From Phlegmacium glaucopus (taxonomy: Eukaryota > Basidiomycota > Agaricomycetes > Agaricales > Cortinariaceae), in the NCBI GenBank assembly GCA_015039465.1, contig MU130382.1:540386-604385 (forward strand): a stretch of 64,000 nt of DNA, in the 5' to 3' direction. The notes under the pieces were generated by a model, which was not told where the DNA came from, searched no databases, and worked only from the letters and a program-made list of their open reading frames with translations. The translations under genes were made by a program, and so were the position numbers. Below are positions 43,391 through 56,500 of the stretch, one piece after another (position 1 is the first letter of the stretch; each line of letters begins with the position of its first letter).

Positions 43391-45591
43391 TTTCCTTCTG
43401 TGAGCGTTTAACTGCGAACTCTTTGCGCAAGAACACCAGAAAAAATCTTCAGGATACTACGGGCGTCGTAAGAGATGAAGAGACAGATAGAATCGGTGCA
43501 TAATCGATGAGGGTGTGTTTGGGCAGAATACAATTCAGCACATCGTCAAACAAGCTCATCTATTTATAAATAACTGCACAGTCGAAGGCATCGTGGCCAC
43601 CAGCAGGCGATCGTATTTCAAGTTGGGCAGGTACGTAATGGCCTTCGTTGGGATAGAGGCGTGGAGATCGGGAAAGCAAATGAATTGAAGGTAGAGCAGG
43701 TGAACAAGATGGAGCTGGGGAGCTCGAAAGGCCGGCCAAGCAATTCCAAGCAATTCCAAGGGTGAGTAGGGGGGGGGGGGGAGAGGTGATAGGTCTAGGT
43801 AGAGCCGGCCTGAACACGCTTCTGTTGATTTTCTGACCTATAAATAGGAGACACGACGAACTGAGGTGCATTGGAGACGACCGTGGTCTTCGACGGAATG
43901 AGCTGAAAGCCTGGAAGAAGAGAATAGTGGTGGCAATGGTTTGTTGACCTGCGGTAGTTGTTATCGGTCCGACTTTGCTCTGACAGCCCTGGTTATCCTT
44001 TCGATCGGTGTCGCTTGTGCGGTGGCGAGCCTGAGGATGAGCAAACTTGGTGGAAAGGCGCATCCACAAGTTTGAGACTTCAGTACCACTTCTCCGGCGT
44101 CCTACATAACTGTTCGGGTGAGATGAAGGTACAAATGGATGTTCTTGCGAAGGACTCTGCCAGTGAACGAGCAGAAGATGTACGATTAAGAACGGTTTTG
44201 AACAGGCTCCGAAGACCTAAATTGACAAAAAAAAAAAAAAAGAACGGTTTTGCTTCCTCCAACTTCGCCAAGTCAATGCTTAATCATAAAAACGATGGCG
44301 CCGAAGCCACGTACCAGCCCCACACGCTTGTACACCTTATCTCGTCGAAGGCTCGAGGAAAGATCCTCGGAATGACAACACTATTCTCAACCTCAGGCCT
44401 CAGTGTTCATCCGGAGGACCGAGACATCGATGCATATGAAATACATGGGGCAGCAAGCTGCAAGGGTCGGAGCTGGGGAGTCTTTGTTGGTGAGGTTAGG
44501 CCTATTGTAACATAGAGACGGAGAACAGCGGAGAGCTGCTAAGGCAAGATGAGGGACGTTGGCGTTCAAGAGCAAGAAAAGTTGCTTACCTGTTGTTGAT
44601 GCAGAAATCCCGGCGGTCCCTGTATGGCTCAGTAGAGGGGACGCGCGACGGGTGGACTGAGTATATCGATATGCAAAGAAAGGGCTGGGTTGGATACATG
44701 GCGGTTAGGGAAAAGGGAGGTTTCTAAAAATAGCATCGCCTGTCTAGTCATTCGTCAGTTCGTCCAACCCCATCACCCTCTCATGAACAATCCAGCACGA
44801 ATGGTCGCAGCATGACGCTGGCAGCGATGGATGAAAGAACTCATTAGAACAGAAGCCACACCGCCATCACAACCCCATTCCAAATCCTCCTCCATTTAAA
44901 TAAAAGCCATCGCTGGTGGTTCACGAAAGTCATTGCAATGCGAAGGTCAACAGAGGTCAACGGGCTCTAGGACCTGCCCGAACGTTCAAACTCATTCATT
45001 TACAGACAAGCCTTCCTACAAAGAAACAATTGAAGGCCACCCTGTACTTCCTGCGACCATCTGTAGCATCTATTCGAGGTCATGGATGAGCTAGGAAGAA
45101 CATCTTTTACGTGAACTCTGGGCTAAAAAAGAACCTTGCAAATTATTGCCAGCTCCCTATAGGCTACACTTCGACATTCGTAGTTCCCAGAATACTGCAG
45201 AAGCCGGAGCATTAACGATTCGTCAAGACGTCCATCACGCTAGAAATTTTTGAAAAAAACACACCTGTACGAACTATCAGCTCTAAAGTTTCCTGCTTTG
45301 TCCCTTCTCCCGTTTCTCCTTTTTTTTTCCAAGTACCCCGATGTCGATGCCTTGAGATTTGTGAATGGCAAGAGCTCGACTCGCATGCTGATAGAGTCAT
45401 CACAAATAATATTTTATATACAGGATCCTCATCTTGTGTTTCCTTTCAATCAAAATTTTCAATATCGACTCGGAGTATATATATTGATACACACACCTAT
45501 ACCACGCACGACACTGCATGGTACACGCGACATGGAAACTTTTCTTTTCTTATATTGGGACGGGCCACCAAGCCAACGGGCCCTATCAGCA
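43391..45591. other. No recognised gene
   Basis: Opposing long frames at 43560-44069 (minus) and 43958-44515 (plus) overlap and the latter runs through an A-homopolymer, so neither is convincing. A G-homopolymer lies at about 43769-43780. The region 45250-45590 is the 3' flank of the transporter fragment and contains TATATA repeats around 45476. Confidence 0.35.
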
Positions 45592-46400
45592 TCAATTCCG
45601 GAACCTATTGAGATGACCCTCCGCGAGATTATTCAACTCGTCTTCCTTCGCATCGAGGTCGCGTACGGACCACCAAAACACGAAACCCGTTATCAAGGGA
45701 AGAACTTCCGAAGAAGTGCCACGACGCCGTAGTTCCACACAAGTACCCGCGGATAGAGCTGGTTGGAGAGAGGGGAAAGATATCAGTAATACAAGAGGTG
45801 GAAAGAAATGAGGCGAAACTCACCAACAAAAGCCTCCCCAATAGCCGACGATAAACCTGTCATGAATAACAAGGCAGACATAACGAGTGAATGTTCTTAG
45901 GTGCTTTTGTGAATGCATATTTAAGACTTGTGATCGAAAAGATCTCGCTAATAGCGATAAGGACGTATCTAATATGGATTCAAACAGTAAGTCTGACAAT
46001 TTGATAGGAAGGTTTGGATCCAAACGTTTGACGAGAGACCTGAGGGCAAAGGGCCGCATTGTCGCTGCATGGATTGGTCTAGATATTGATTGAATGAAAG
46101 ATGTGGGTGAGGAAAAACCGAGAGAATGATACATACGGAAGGATCGACAATAACCGTTTCACCACTCTTCGTCACGACAACAACTTATATTGCTCAGCAA
46201 CCAAAGGCGAAATATTTGCTTCGAACCCAGTCAATACCTTAAAATCTTGATCAACAAAAACAGAAAACAGGATTCTGATTCCCGTACCAAATGATCAATG
46301 CGATGACGAAAGCTCCAGCAGCACCTGCTCAATAACACCAGGTACACCTGCCACGATTAGACCGATGAGAACAACTCGTATTTCAGCGTCCTTCATTCTT
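45592..46400 (-). pseudogene. PTR2 transporter fragment 4 with the C-terminus
   Basis: Minus-strand pieces: EIRVVLIGLIVAGVPGVIE, ISPLVAEQY..TKSGETVIVDPS, then MSALLFMTGLSSAIGEAFV, LVWNYGVVA-like sequence and a C-terminal WSVRDLDAKEDELNNLAEGH ending at a stop at 45592. These are hallmarks of fungal POT/PTR2 di/tripeptide importers. Frames between pieces are broken, most central helices are missing and the 5' end is cut off by the neurofibromin 3' end, so it is nonfunctional. It is the only copy that keeps a readable C-terminus. Confidence 0.78.
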
Positions 46401-46417
46401 TATCAAGAGTGCGAGGT

Positions 46418-46507
46418 GGGCAAGATGGCGTAGTGTTGGACTGCTGTTTGATCGTTACGCTCAAATGTTAGAGCTTATAGAGATTCCAATCCCGCAATTT
46501 TTACTCG
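46418..46507 (+). pseudogene. tRNA-Ser-like remnant, second copy
   Basis: Same element as at 38097 but with a longer middle (GATCGTTACGCTCAAATGTT), consistent with a tRNA-Ser-like long variable arm that is shortened in the other copy. Stems do not pair well. It lies between the transporter fragment and the neurofibromin stop. Confidence 0.3.
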
Positions 46508-46585
46508 TCTAATACCCACGTACTAGAAACATCCATAAATACTATATTAATGATCGCAATTTATAACTACAGTAGTTGAAAATAA

Positions 46586-49500
46586 TTAGGATATCATAAG
46601 CGTCACCAGGTCGGGTATCCATTGGAGCAGTTTGGTTGCATGCCCACGGTTTGGAGGTAAAAATTGGAAGTTGTCCGCCAATCCTTGCATCCCAAGTTCT
46701 TCTAGCGCGTTAAGATGTGTGACTGAATTTTCGTCCACCGTGCCAAGGGTAGACGTCGACCCATGAGCGGCGCCCGAGTTATTGGTTCTGGTGGAATCTT
46801 GCAACGCTACTCGAAAGATATTGGAGACCGATCTAATAATGGATGGATTTGACGAGTTGGCAAAGATATCCTTGATTCGATCTTGTATGTTTTCGTACCT
46901 ATAAAAGTGCAACAGTTTAACCAGGTTATTAACGTGCAAAGAGGAATTGATACATACACCATCGAGATAATATCAGGGTACGAGAAACAAAAGCTGGAGA
47001 GTAAACCATATAGAATCTCCGTCTCGGCATCGTCACCCTGAGCGGTGGAGAGGATGCTTCCCACAAAAGAAGCAACGAGTAATGCTATAGTTGGATCATG
47101 GATATTCAGGATATCAGCTGTGAGACGAGGGGCACAACCGTCATCGTCATCAACATCCGGACTCCCAACATCTACTCCCCAATTGCAATCAACTTTGCTC
47201 TCCCTTAAAAGCTGACAGAAGGTTTTCGGCGTGGTTGAAACTGTGAGAAGGGCGATGAAATAGCCCAAAGCCTCATGGATAGCGATGTCTGAAGGCCCGT
47301 CCGAAGTATGGGGATCGTGAGCTGCCACAGTCACCTGTAAAAGAGTCCTCAACGCAGCCTCAGCTGACTCCTTCAAGGCCGAATGCCGCAAGCCCTTGAA
47401 GATGATAGCAGCCAAAGAAAACGAAAAACTTGTGTCAAAAGAAAGTCTGAGCATTTCATCAAGCTGCGAGGTCACTTCCTCCAATGGCTCCCGAGCCTCC
47501 AAGAGAACGTTCTGAACAGAGTTGTCCCTGAATAGGCCTTGTTCCTCCATATTTTTCAGGGTAACTTGCAAGAGCGTTGATGCTTCAACATAGTACGAAG
47601 CATAGCTTCCTTGAAGGAGAGCAACAGCGAGCCAAAAAAGTACGCAGATATAACGAGATGTGCCAACAATGGCTGGGACAATCTTGCACATACAGCGGAG
47701 CATGCTGGTTATTGGCGCTGTGTTGGATTCGTTTGCTCTGGCGAGCGCACTCTTGAATGCTACCAGAATTTGATAGAGGAAATCATCGTCCACCTGGGAG
47801 ACAGCCAAAGTTGCTAGAGCAATAAATGATCGTGTTTGAACTGCCGGAGATTGTTGGAACGCCGTTGCAGTAACCAAACTCATCCAGCGAGCTCTCCAAA
47901 CATTCAGCAAACCTGGAAAACTTTTGACGAATCGTTGCGAATTCTATAAGATAAGACATACCTGTTGATCCCGCCGTTACAGTCATTATGCGAAGTAATA
48001 ATTGCGTGAGCCCTTCTAGTCTATCGAGGGATGTCTTCTCGCAATCCGACTCTATGTTAGAGTATTCGGCTGTTGGCGTTTCGCGTCGCAATCCAAATAG
48101 TTGGAGAGTTTCTGGCAGAGTGCAATCGTTGATTAGCCGCATAAGTTCAGGTTCTGTCCTGTCATCGGGTCGAGAGATATACAAAGATTGCAGCAGATTA
48201 ATGATGATCCCGTAAACTGATTTGCGGACAAGCGAAGGACCCTCTCCAGCAACCAACGAAACGAGATGGATGATCTCTGGAACATAAAGATAACTTTGTC
48301 CGGAGTGGGTGGATTGAGACCCGACAACAAGGGCAAGACGGATCAATGTCGAAATTTCGTTCCAGTTCTGGTGCTCTGGAAGAGTGTTTGATGGCTTGGA
48401 GGAGACTTTACTCAATGCCTGAAATACTCATCGAGTTAGCAAGCACTTCAACTATCGAGTCCATGTAATGCACCTTTCGCAGCTTCGAATATATTCTCCC
48501 TCGAACGTTGATCGAAGACAACGCTGCCACAATGTGAGAGATTGTTTCACATCTCCGAGAACCAATTCCACCATCAGTAGCTGTCCTGACCAATTCGTCG
48601 AGAATTATATCCACAAGATTAGAATCCAGTTTCGCAACCTCGGCCCAGATATATTTCTGGATGATTGACATGATCTGACGCATAATGTTAAAATCTATCT
48701 CGAAGAAAGAAGAGGCAACGCACTTCAGGATATGCGACTGAAAGATCTGATAATGTGCGTATGCAATCACGTAATCGAGCTCCTGACCTTTCATACAGAG
48801 GATGGATAGCATCCGCAAAATGTGAGAGGTTGCGTATCCATGGACTCATGTACTGAAGACAACTGATACGATAAGATATTGATGTGTTGTCCATACTTGT
48901 CATTGCAGCCGAAACTTCGTGGATGAAATCTAGAGTCAACTGGGGTGCAAACCCCGCCAGTTGTTCACTCAGACGCAAGACAAACGCAATAGGATCTCCT
49001 GAAATGAACCCAGCTTTGGAGGACGTTAGAAAGGCCAATATTATGAGAAATGCTAGCCAAACCTTTAGATGCAACGATAGGACTTTTATCGTACTTGAGG
49101 TAGTTGCAAACTGCCCCAAGGAGGTCATAAGCAGCGCCTCGGAGTTCCTCGTCATTGAGATCAACACTAAGTAAACCGATGTGTAACAAAGTGGCAGGCA
49201 CATTGGAGAATCTCGAAAATCGTTCTGTTAGAGGAGCTTGTACCTCCTTTAGTCGGCCCTTTGCAGATCGAATCGTCTAATCGTAATGTCAGAAAAACGA
49301 GGAAGCTTGCATTTGAGTTTCGTATACCTTCACAATTGTCTCACGTGAAGGAGATGAAAAATAGACTGTGACGCCTTGCCGTCGACGAATGATGAATTCG
49401 TATAGCTCCTGACCGGTAGAGACGTTGTAGACATCGCTCACGTCCGTGAGCGGTATTAAATCCGTTGATTTGCATGATAATCCAGGAGATATAGGGAGCG

Positions 49501-52500
49501 ATTTCACCTGTTGCCTATCGGTCAGACGTCTGGGGAAAGAGAACCTCCACTTTAAACTTACTGATGTAATTCGGATGTGGGAAGAGCCAACTTTTAAAAC
49601 CACGGGCACCCGCATAGATGTTTTCATCGTAACATCAGTAAATGTCTCCTGGTTGTCCTGTTCCAACAAGGCTTTGTTTTTTTGTAAAATTGTAAGCTCG
49701 AAAATGGGTAGGTATGAAAGGAAGAGTTAATACCCGCAAAGGCCAACGATGGGAGCGCCGCTGTTTCCACATCCTCTAGTAACTGGAGTACTGAACTATA
49801 GGCTTTTATTGTACTGCAGAGTGGAGTTCCTGGTTCTCATGAGCGACAAGAACAGCAGCATTGATAAACCGATTTACCAGCAGAAATATTGTACAAGCGT
49901 CGAAGATACTTTTGAGTCAAGGTGTTTGCATTTAGGATTCGAGTTGTCGAAAACCGCACGCGGATGTCCGCTGGTATTACTTCAGCACAATATTTTAACC
50001 ACTGAAGTGGTACTTCTGATTTTGAAGTGAAAGATGTGCAGTCCAGGATAATATCGAAGTTGCGCGACCGGTACGTGTCTGATTGGAGAGTCTTAGATAA
50101 GAAAAGATCACATTTAGCCGGTTAAATTTGATGCTTGATAATGACATACTTTGAAAATATGATACATGAATAATTCAATATCGAGGTTTTCTACGTCGAT
50201 GTTTGAGAACAGAAGGACAAATACTGCGTCCTTATCCTGCTGAGGAGTTGAACAACTGTATGTTAAGTGGAAGATGACAGAAACGCACGCGGACATCTGT
50301 TTCAATAAAGAGCCCTTCAACCGAAGCCGTGTTTCGATTTGCATGTCGGGCCATAAGATCAGAATATTCTCGATGTTCGTCAGATTTTAAATTTGATAGG
50401 CGGGGTACCTCCATTGGCGGGCCAAGGTCGACGAGCAGGGCGCAAAGTCCATCCCATGCCCGCTTACCGGTGATAATAGAAGCATCACCTTCGATAGACT
50501 GTTTCGATAAGCTTAGAAGTTCTTTCCCTATCTTGTCGGCGTGCTTGTGGAAGAATCGGTGCAACACAACAGCGTCTGTGTCGTCCGATGTTATGCCGAG
50601 CCAGTGATCATTGCTATCGTCGTTGGTAGCTGAGAACTTCTATTTTGTATCTGTAAGAATCTATCAATCGCAGAAATTCAATCACTAACATGCATCTCGG
50701 AGAGGAATCGGGTGATATTTGCAATATTGCTTTCCAGGAACTTATTCAAAATCGTCATGTGAGCTTCTTTGCCGAAGAATATGTTGTTTGCCAAGTTCTG
50801 GATGATTTTCGCAATGACCATTAAACCCCGACGCAGCACCTGGTAGTTTTCCTTCGGCACCTCAATATCGATCGTATTCGGGGAGACTACAGCGGGAGAA
50901 ATGAAGCTTTGCACTATTCTTTAGGCAGAAATCAAGACTTATACTGGTTTGGACTCACCGCAAAAAAATGAAAGCACCCATGGCAGCATACTTGGAGTCA
51001 GGCCAGACTTCAGCTCTAGTATCATAAGCAGTCATACTTTAACGCAACGCCAAATGTCAGACTTACACCACTTTCGCTATGTGGGCACATATCTCTCGGA
51101 ACATTCTAAACACAGTCAGTCTTGCATATTTTATGGCAAATGAAAAAAGGAATCATACCCGGGTAGAGCAGGCAACGAAGAAGAGATAAGTCCCAAGAAG
51201 GTGGATGCCACATATTCCACGTTTTTCTGATTCTCTATGATGTCTTGTCCCATAGCTTTGCTTGGATCAATCTCGTAACCAGTTCCGGGGGGCATAGCAA
51301 CCATAGTGTCAAGAAGAGGCTGGACCAAGTTTCTCAAATAGCTATAGCCATGTAACCGTGCAAAAGCCGACAAAAATCTCGAGCAAGTTGAGTTGCTCCT
51401 AAATAAACTTGCTTCATTGCCTGTTAAGTGTCGAAAGTTAGTCAAGTACAAGAGAGATAAATTAACATTTACTTGTTTGTGCAACTTCACGTTCAACCAT
51501 GAGCTTGATAAGGTTCAACAAAGATTCTCGAGAGTTGAAGACATTGAGAAGGACAAATATGATCAGCTCCACTTCTGCGGGCGGACATACCTCGCAGATC
51601 GTAATTGCGAGTGCCATCTAGTCCGAGGTAAATTGTGGCTACGCGATAGAATAACCGATTGGACTTACATCGGAGCCTCTGACCAACTAAAATAGTGAAT
51701 GAGAATGGAGCGGATGTATGACGATGGGATTGAAACTTACTTCACAAAGGGAGGCGTGACGTGCCTTGGTCAATGATTTATCTTCTGGGTCGAAAACAGT
51801 CCCTTGACCAATAACTCGAGCGAATACACGAGCAAATATCAATCGTTTGCGAGTGTCCTCGTCGTATGCAAGAGGCAGACATTGCTTGAAACCGCTTTCA
51901 CTGTTGGCCGTGACTAGATGTGCCAAGCCAGTAATGACAAGTTCACGAAGTTCTGATTCCTTCTGCGAGGCACGGAGTTTCTGTACGGCGAGTGGGGGTT
52001 AGGGGTAATGATAGTGTAACGCAAGAACATCATACAAGGTAAATGGAATCATTTTCTGAGTCATTTTCTGGGGCCTAATGACAAAGTTATATGTTGAAAC
52101 CACTCGTAGTAAGAAGAGGGTACTGACCACTTCAAGCTGACAGGTTTCAAGGCTCACAAGCAGCGCTGTCGAATATTTATTGAAAAGTCGTGAAACATAA
52201 TGTACGGCATCATCTCCAGTATTGGAAGTATCGAGTGAACGTAGCTGCAAACGATCCAACAATTTGACGATCGCTCGAAGACATGCCATATTGATATCGT
52301 TAAGAAGAACATTCGGGGGCGTCTCTGGTACCTATAACATGTTAGGCGGGATCTCGAAGGTAAAAACAGGAAGCGTACTCTCTGTGACATCCATTGAAGA
52401 AGAATATCCAGAATAATATAGCGAGCAGGACTGTCTTTCCAAATCGTCAAGGTATCCGTACGGCTGCAAACACTTTCACATAGGACACAATATTTGATCT

Positions 52501-55500
52501 TGATACGAAGGGTAGATGGGCCTGAGAAGCGGGCAATAAAGGTCGCCAACATCCGCATCGATGAACTCATGTCAACGTTCATGACATCTTCCAACGCTAC
52601 TTCAGTGTTTTCAGTTATAAGCTTCAAAATGCTGATAATGCTGATAACCTGGGGAAAAGGCAAGTTAGAAGAATTACGTTTGAGAATACACTAACCAAAA
52701 GGCTTACCTGGTCCAAAAGCACTGCGCATGTGTCAAATTGTCGTGACTCAGACTCATCGTCAAGCAGGGTAACTGTACTGTATAGGTAGACAAGATAAGT
52801 ATAGGATTAATTTAAGATTTAAAAAACCTTACGATTCCAAATTTTTTATCAATTTTCCATAGAGGCGAGGGCTCAGCTCGGATCCTAGTGCATCTCGTAC
52901 GACATCTTGGATATGAATATCACCGGTGACAAGGAGGTTGATCAGGTTGCCCACGAAATCTTCGACCAGAGGCAAAGGACATTGGATGACACGTATTCTA
53001 TCCATTAGGAATTTAGGAGGAATAACTCCAGCCAGCATTGAAAGGTCCTGCTTCGTGTGAAGACATGATCCAGCCATAGCCGCAAGGAACAAAGTCAGAT
53101 TTTGCCATTGAGAACGGGCTTCCTGTGGTTCTTGAATGTGAAATCATTGAAATATGACGAGAACTCAAGAAACATGCCTGTTGCGTGAGGGAATGACTTG
53201 GACTACTATCTGCGCCGTCTACCAAAGTGTTGCCTTCATTGCCCCTGTTACTGATAGACTCGTTTAGAGTCCGCCATCGCCAATAGCACTCCTCCCAAAC
53301 GACGACGTGGATTCCAGCCGAGAACGATAACATTCGAATCAGTTTACGGATCCGCTTTTGATGGACGACACGACCTAGCCAAGTGAAAGTCAAAATTTTT
53401 CTCAAGAGGTCAAGAAAATGTAAACCTACCAACCACGGTCACGCGAGGATCGCCCAGCTGCTCATAGATCGGGTTACGCTGAGATCTATCTTCGTCAGTG
53501 ATGGTCGGATTTGGAGGGGCATCCGGTTGATGTTCAGCATGACAAATCAAGCGAAGACCTTTAGCTGCCAATTGCGAAATATTATTATCTGCAGACGCTA
53601 ACGCAACAAGGAATGAAATTTCCGTCAACACGAAGGCAGGTATTCGGTCAGGGTCGACTTGTACGGCTTTCACTTGTGGAAGCTAGTAGTTATATAAGCA
53701 TAGTAACGTTTGGAGATGCACGCAACAACATACATCTGTCTTTGTGACATAAACTTCCAAGACCTGATGAGCGATGCTCATCCACAAGCACTGGGCCTTG
53801 ATATCTGTTCTGGTAGTCAATAAATTGCCAACCACTCTTAATAAAGTGAGAGGCCTAATGAATGTTTCAGCATCACGACCTAAAAGCCAAAGATAACTCA
53901 AAACACCTACAGGGACATCTTGACAACTTGGCCCATGATCATATAATTTGGAGCGGTGGGAGGGGTCATGAAGGTTTGCTCTGATACCTTCCGCATAGTG
54001 GTGGCTGTCGAGATTTTAACGGAAATGTCGATAGGAGCTTCCCATAACTTCTCAGCAAGGTGTAACCAAACTTCAATGTCCTCCACAGTCTGAATACCTT
54101 GCTGGAAGAATATCGGGGAAGACCTCCAGAGCGAGTGAATACCAAGGATGAGAACCTCTTTCTCTGAAAGAGGCTCCGGAAATATTCGCTTGGCTTTTGG
54201 TCGAGCCGCGACTCGTCTGGTGACCCCCAGTTGATCAATCTCGCGACGATGATGGCCAGCGCTCTGCAATGCGAAACAATCAGCCTGGGATGAAACATAG
54301 AACAATCTTGAGAGGATTACATACTATGAGGATATCACGAGTTCGTGTTGCCACCCAAGTCGTTAGCTGATCCAGCGGTTTCTGCCAGTGAAACCGAGAC
54401 GCGTCTTGTGCCAAAGTCAAACATGCACGGATGACACACGTCTTTACAGGTTCTGACCGTTCAGGCTCGAAGGAGGTCCGGAATAAAGGACCGGAATCTT
54501 CGAGGGGCAAGAATCGATAGACTGCCACAAGGGCGTCTGCATACAGGGCAACATCAATGTCTTCATGCGATTCCCAAAATGGTTTACGCGCACTACCCCA
54601 ATTGTAAAGGGCGCTCTAGAGCAGCAAAAGAAATAAAAAAGATGATTTTCAAAACATCAAAATCTCTGATGACCCACCTTGATCTCGTGTGCGATGTCAA
54701 AAGCCACCAGCCGCAGAGGAACATCACCTTCAGGGTCAATATAAGCCGCAGCGCGACACATATCGACCGCACAAGCCAGAGCAACCTCTGAGAACTTTGA
54801 ATGACTGTTGAGATGTCTCAGAGTGTTTTCAGAGAACTTGAGTTCCTGTCGTACAAACACTATTCACCATAGTAAAAGATACAAAATCTTGGGGATAAAT
54901 ACCTTTCTACCCTTGTGAGCGTGGGTCGAATTTCCATACTGGAAATCAGTAGAAATTCGATCCGATGAAATGCAGTTCAGGACCGTCAAGGTGGGCCAGA
55001 AGACCTTCTCACTTCCACTTCCACCTCCAGCAAGAACCACGGAATAGAGCAAATCGAACACTCGTTCTGGAGCGCCTTCAGTTTTGCCTTTCATGCGAAT
55101 GGCTTCATTGAATTCCGTAGGGAAGAAATCAATCCAGTTCCAAATAGCGGATCTCAGATGCATCGCAATTGCACGTTGGGACTCTATCCCCATGTTGACC
55201 AGCAATGAAGACAGTTCTGTCCATTTGCTAAGCAACAATAAATAGTAAGGGAAAATTGGACACGCACGATTCAAAAGTACGACCAAACGAGCTTTATCCA
55301 TCACGCTGTATGACATGAGCTGAAGGTCTAAGGAATCTGGGTTAAGCTCAGGATGGGTTGCGAGGAAATTGATCTTGGCGGATAAACGTTCGAAAACCAC
55401 TTTCCAATTGGATGCTGAAATATGGAAGATAATTCGCCCAACATATTTCGCTATCAGGTCATTAACCGCTAGTGAAGAATTGACCAGTGACATATGGGTT

Positions 55501-56500
55501 TTCTCGAATTCAACATTAACAGCCGCAATATGGGATGTGGACTTGATGCTCATCTTCCCTGATAAGACGGAGTTGGCGGAAGGTTGATTGCGAAGCAAAG
55601 TTAAGAGTGGGATAGGCGGTGAAATAGATTTTGCAGCAGCCTTTATGTTCACAGTGTCCTCAAAATCTCGAAAAGAAGTATCAGTGGACCGGGTAGCAAC
55701 CATAAGAGGAACGTCAGGGTTGGCTGTCTGTGTCTGGCGCATGAATAACACCATAACACTCAAAATGTATTTTATACAAGCGTCGTCAAGCGGTGGTGGC
55801 TCCTCCCATGACGATGTCGTCGAGTAGACTTTTTGCGATGATTGGTCATCAATTGCGGTTGCAGACGACGAGGATGAAGATGAATACCGAGTCCAACGTG
55901 ACGCCATTGTGATGGAAAGCACCTTCAAAATAAAGAGCTGGGATTGAAGGACTTCAATGGTAATATGGCCAGCATGTGAGTCGGTTTTCTGGATAAACAT
56001 TTGTTACTTGAGGCATTGCCCTTTTCACTCAAGGTAGTGCAACTCACCTTGGCAAGACGGTCCAATAATTCGCTGAGAGCCCAAGCAATCATATCCAACG
56101 AATCCATGGAAAGTACCACCAATGTGTCAATTGCTTGTTGGGTCGGCGTTTCAGATTCTAGGCAGTCTAAGGAAACACCTGAGTTGCAAGGTAGCTAGAC
56201 GAAGAAGAGTTCAGTTTAATTATACACGTAGCTACGCGAATCTTAAAGCACCTTATGTTTCAGCCTATTTACAAGAATCTGCACAATCCTCTGCCGGGGT
56301 GTAGCAGAAGCCCCCAGTGTTTGATGGGAGTACTGCTGCGGAAACGGGCTCCCAAAGGCATTAGGTTCTGTCGTTGGATGATGGACAAGAACCAAGTTGG
56401 TGTTGGGAGAGCTGGTACCTGAAAGACCAAATGTTGAAGTAGAAGGTTTACGAGGCATCCCTCCAGGAACTTGAACGCGCCAGTCACCTGGATCACCCAA
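46586..56500 (-). CDS. Neurofibromin/IRA-type Ras GTPase-activating protein
   Basis: A very long gene with many short introns, probably well over 2,500 residues. It starts MGDPGDWRVQVPGGMPRK at 56500 and continues RIVQILVNRLK and SMDSLDMIAWALSELLDR. The RasGAP domain lies at about 51.5-50.6 kb: NEASLFRSNSTCSRF has the arginine finger (R in LFRSNS), followed by YLRNLVQPLLDTM and QSFISPAVVSPN with RRGLMVIAKIIQNLANNI, the GAP signature. A Sec14/PH-like module follows (GKRAWDGLCALLVDLGPPME; STGQELYEFIIRRRQGVTVY), then a helical repeat C-terminus ending LLQWIPDLVTLMIS. It turns off Ras by stimulating GTP hydrolysis, in fungi controlling cAMP signalling and growth. No in-frame break was noticed in the exons inspected, but not all joins were checked. 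Pieces of it are scattered at 27.4, 35.3 and 38.2-39.4 kb. Confidence 0.9.

Noticed and set aside
43958..44515. 185-codon plus-strand frame
   Set aside because: Runs through an A-homopolymer giving a lysine run and has no recognisable domain; overlaps an equally long minus-strand frame.
54864..56000. Single 378-codon protein starting at 56000
   Set aside because: Its N-terminal part is continuous with upstream neurofibromin exons, so it is an internal exon with readthrough, not a separate gene.
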